From positions 1 through 6,574 of the forward strand of contig PLSJ01000008.1 of the NCBI GenBank assembly GCA_003165115.1: 6,574 nucleotides of DNA, given 5' to 3'. This document shows, piece by piece, positions 5,745 through 6,574 of this stretch; position 1 is the stretch's first letter; every line of letters starts with the position of its first letter. This DNA is from Syntrophaceae bacterium. Lineage in GTDB: Bacteria; Desulfobacterota; Syntrophorhabdia; Syntrophorhabdales; WCHB1-27. The notes under the pieces are model-generated. The model did no database searches. It had not been told where the DNA came from and saw only the letters and a program-made list of their open reading frames with translations. The position numbers and the translations under genes are program-made.

Positions 5745-6574
5745 ATGATAGATGACTTGAGAATGCAATTGGAAGCCGTGGAAGACTGGGGAGAGGTGTT
5801 GCATATCCGGAAGGAGGTAGACCCCCGGTTTGAGCTTCCGGCGATTTGCAAAAAGCTCGAGGCGGGAAAAGCAGTAATCTTCGAAAAGGTAAAGGGATAT
5901 TCCATGCCCGTGGTGGTGGGCCTGGACAACAGCCGTTCCCGAATGGCCCGCGTCCTGGGCACCGATGACTTCGGCCTGACTCTCCGATATCTGGAGGCGA
6001 TCCGCAGTCCCTTGCCCCCGGTGGTCGTAAAAGACGGGCCCGTCAAGGAAGTAAAGATTACCGGGAAGATCGACCTCCTGAATACCCTGCCGGTCATCAC
6101 TCACTACGAGAAAGACGGGGGACCGTATATCACCGCTGGGGTAGTCATAGCCGAAGACAAAAGCCACGGCATTCGCAATATCTCCTATCAGCGGATGCAA
6201 ATCACGGGGAAAGATGAGATCGGGCTTCTCATTCAGCCCCGGCATCTCTGGAAGCTCTACTCGGACAGAGAAAAAGAGAACCAACCTTTGGAAGTGGCCG
6301 TGGTCATCGGGCTGGATACCGCCATCCGCCTCGCCGGGGCGACCTGGGGTTCCCTGATTCCCCTGGGTTTCGATGAACTCTCCATTGCCGGAGCCCTGAG
6401 ACAGAAGGCCGTGGAGATCGTACCCTGCGAAACCGTGGGCGTCATGGTCCCCGCCCGGGCGGAGATCGTCCTGGAAGGAGAAATCCTGCCGGGGACGCGA
6501 AAGAGCGAAGGCCCTTTTGCGGAGTTCACCGGGACCTACGGTGACGTCTGGGAGAATCCCGTTCTCCGGGTGAA
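5745..6574 (+). CDS. UbiD-family prenyl-FMN-dependent decarboxylase, N-terminal 276 residues (3' end outside window)
   Basis: Cytoplasmic enzyme of the UbiD/Fdc family, which uses prenylated FMN and a divalent metal for reversible (de)carboxylation of aromatic or alpha,beta-unsaturated acids. The ATG follows AGGAGG (5731-5736) by 8 bases. The central core matches the family: ITHYEKDGGPYITAGVVIAED (from 118), RNISYQRMQ (144-152), PLGFDELSIAGAL (206-218), VPARAEIVLEGE (235-246), EGPFAEFTGTYGD (255-267). By spacing, N145, H167 and E211 correspond to the metal ligands N168, H191 and E233 of fungal Fdc1, and R150, E255 and E260 to its catalytic R173, E277 and E282. All are present, so the enzyme is probably active. 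UbiD proteins usually have about 450-500 residues, so the last third or so is beyond the edge. Next to an aromatic-acid-type transporter, a catabolic rather than ubiquinone role is likely; the substrate is unknown, and no UbiX-like gene is in view. Confidence 0.94.
   Translation, partial: MIDDLRMQLEAVEDWGEVLHIRKEVDPRFELPAICKKLEAGKAVIFEKVKGYSMPVVVGLDNSRSRMARVLGTDDFGLTLRYLEAIRSPLPPVVVKDGPVKEVKITGKIDLLNTLPVITHYEKDGGPYITAGVVIAEDKSHGIRNISYQRMQITGKDEIGLLIQPRHLWKLYSDREKENQPLEVAVVIGLDTAIRLAGATWGSLIPLGFDELSIAGALRQKAVEIVPCETVGVMVPARAEIVLEGEILPGTRKSEGPFAEFTGTYGDVWENPVLRV

Noticed and set aside
5646..6284. Long minus-strand frame (212 codons) opposite the UbiD gene
   Set aside because: It is antisense to a coding region with clear UbiD motifs and a strong ribosome binding site; the product has no recognisable domain.

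Overview
The window looks like chromosomal DNA from an anaerobic, possibly syntrophic, proteobacterium-like organism (Desulfobacterota/former Deltaproteobacteria type). This placement is an inference from gene content (UbiD-family decarboxylase beside an aromatic-acid-type transporter, HU, PP2C phosphatase, lipoprotein), moderate-to-high GC and strong AGGAGG-type ribosome binding sites; no rRNA or marker gene confirms it. No tRNA, rRNA, CRISPR array or transposase was recognised.

Layout, left to right: (1) the 3' part of a D-2-hydroxyacid dehydrogenase (+), cut by the left edge; (2) converging on it with a 3-base gap, a PP2C-type serine/threonine phosphatase (-) whose reading frame is broken by one base near its C-terminus; (3) a divergent intergenic region with a promoter for a two-gene (+) unit: an HU-family DNA-binding protein and, 19 bases on, a 196-residue coiled-coil protein of unknown function; a tiny CxCG-containing ORF may be coupled to the end of this unit; (4) a convergent (-) gene for a predicted lipoprotein of unknown function with a well-formed sigma70-like promoter; (5) an intergenic region of nearly 400 bases with two inverted-repeat structures and a candidate promoter; (6) an MFS transporter (+) of the aromatic-acid:H+ symporter type, broken by one base in a poly-T tract; (7) a remnant-like stretch that may be the decayed C-terminus of a UbiD-type protein; (8) the 5' three-fifths or so of a UbiD-family prenyl-FMN-dependent decarboxylase (+), running off the right edge with all predicted metal-binding and catalytic residues present.

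The right half reads as a catabolic module: import of an aromatic or unsaturated acid by the MFS carrier and its (de)carboxylation by the UbiD enzyme. The left half is a set of housekeeping or regulatory genes with no evident link to that module. The most notable features are the two single-base frame breaks at homopolymer runs in otherwise intact genes, the possible UbiD remnant next to an intact UbiD gene, an evenly spaced ATTTG/CAAAT operator-like motif upstream of the transporter, and the HU plus coiled-coil pair. I found no clearly new multi-gene system.
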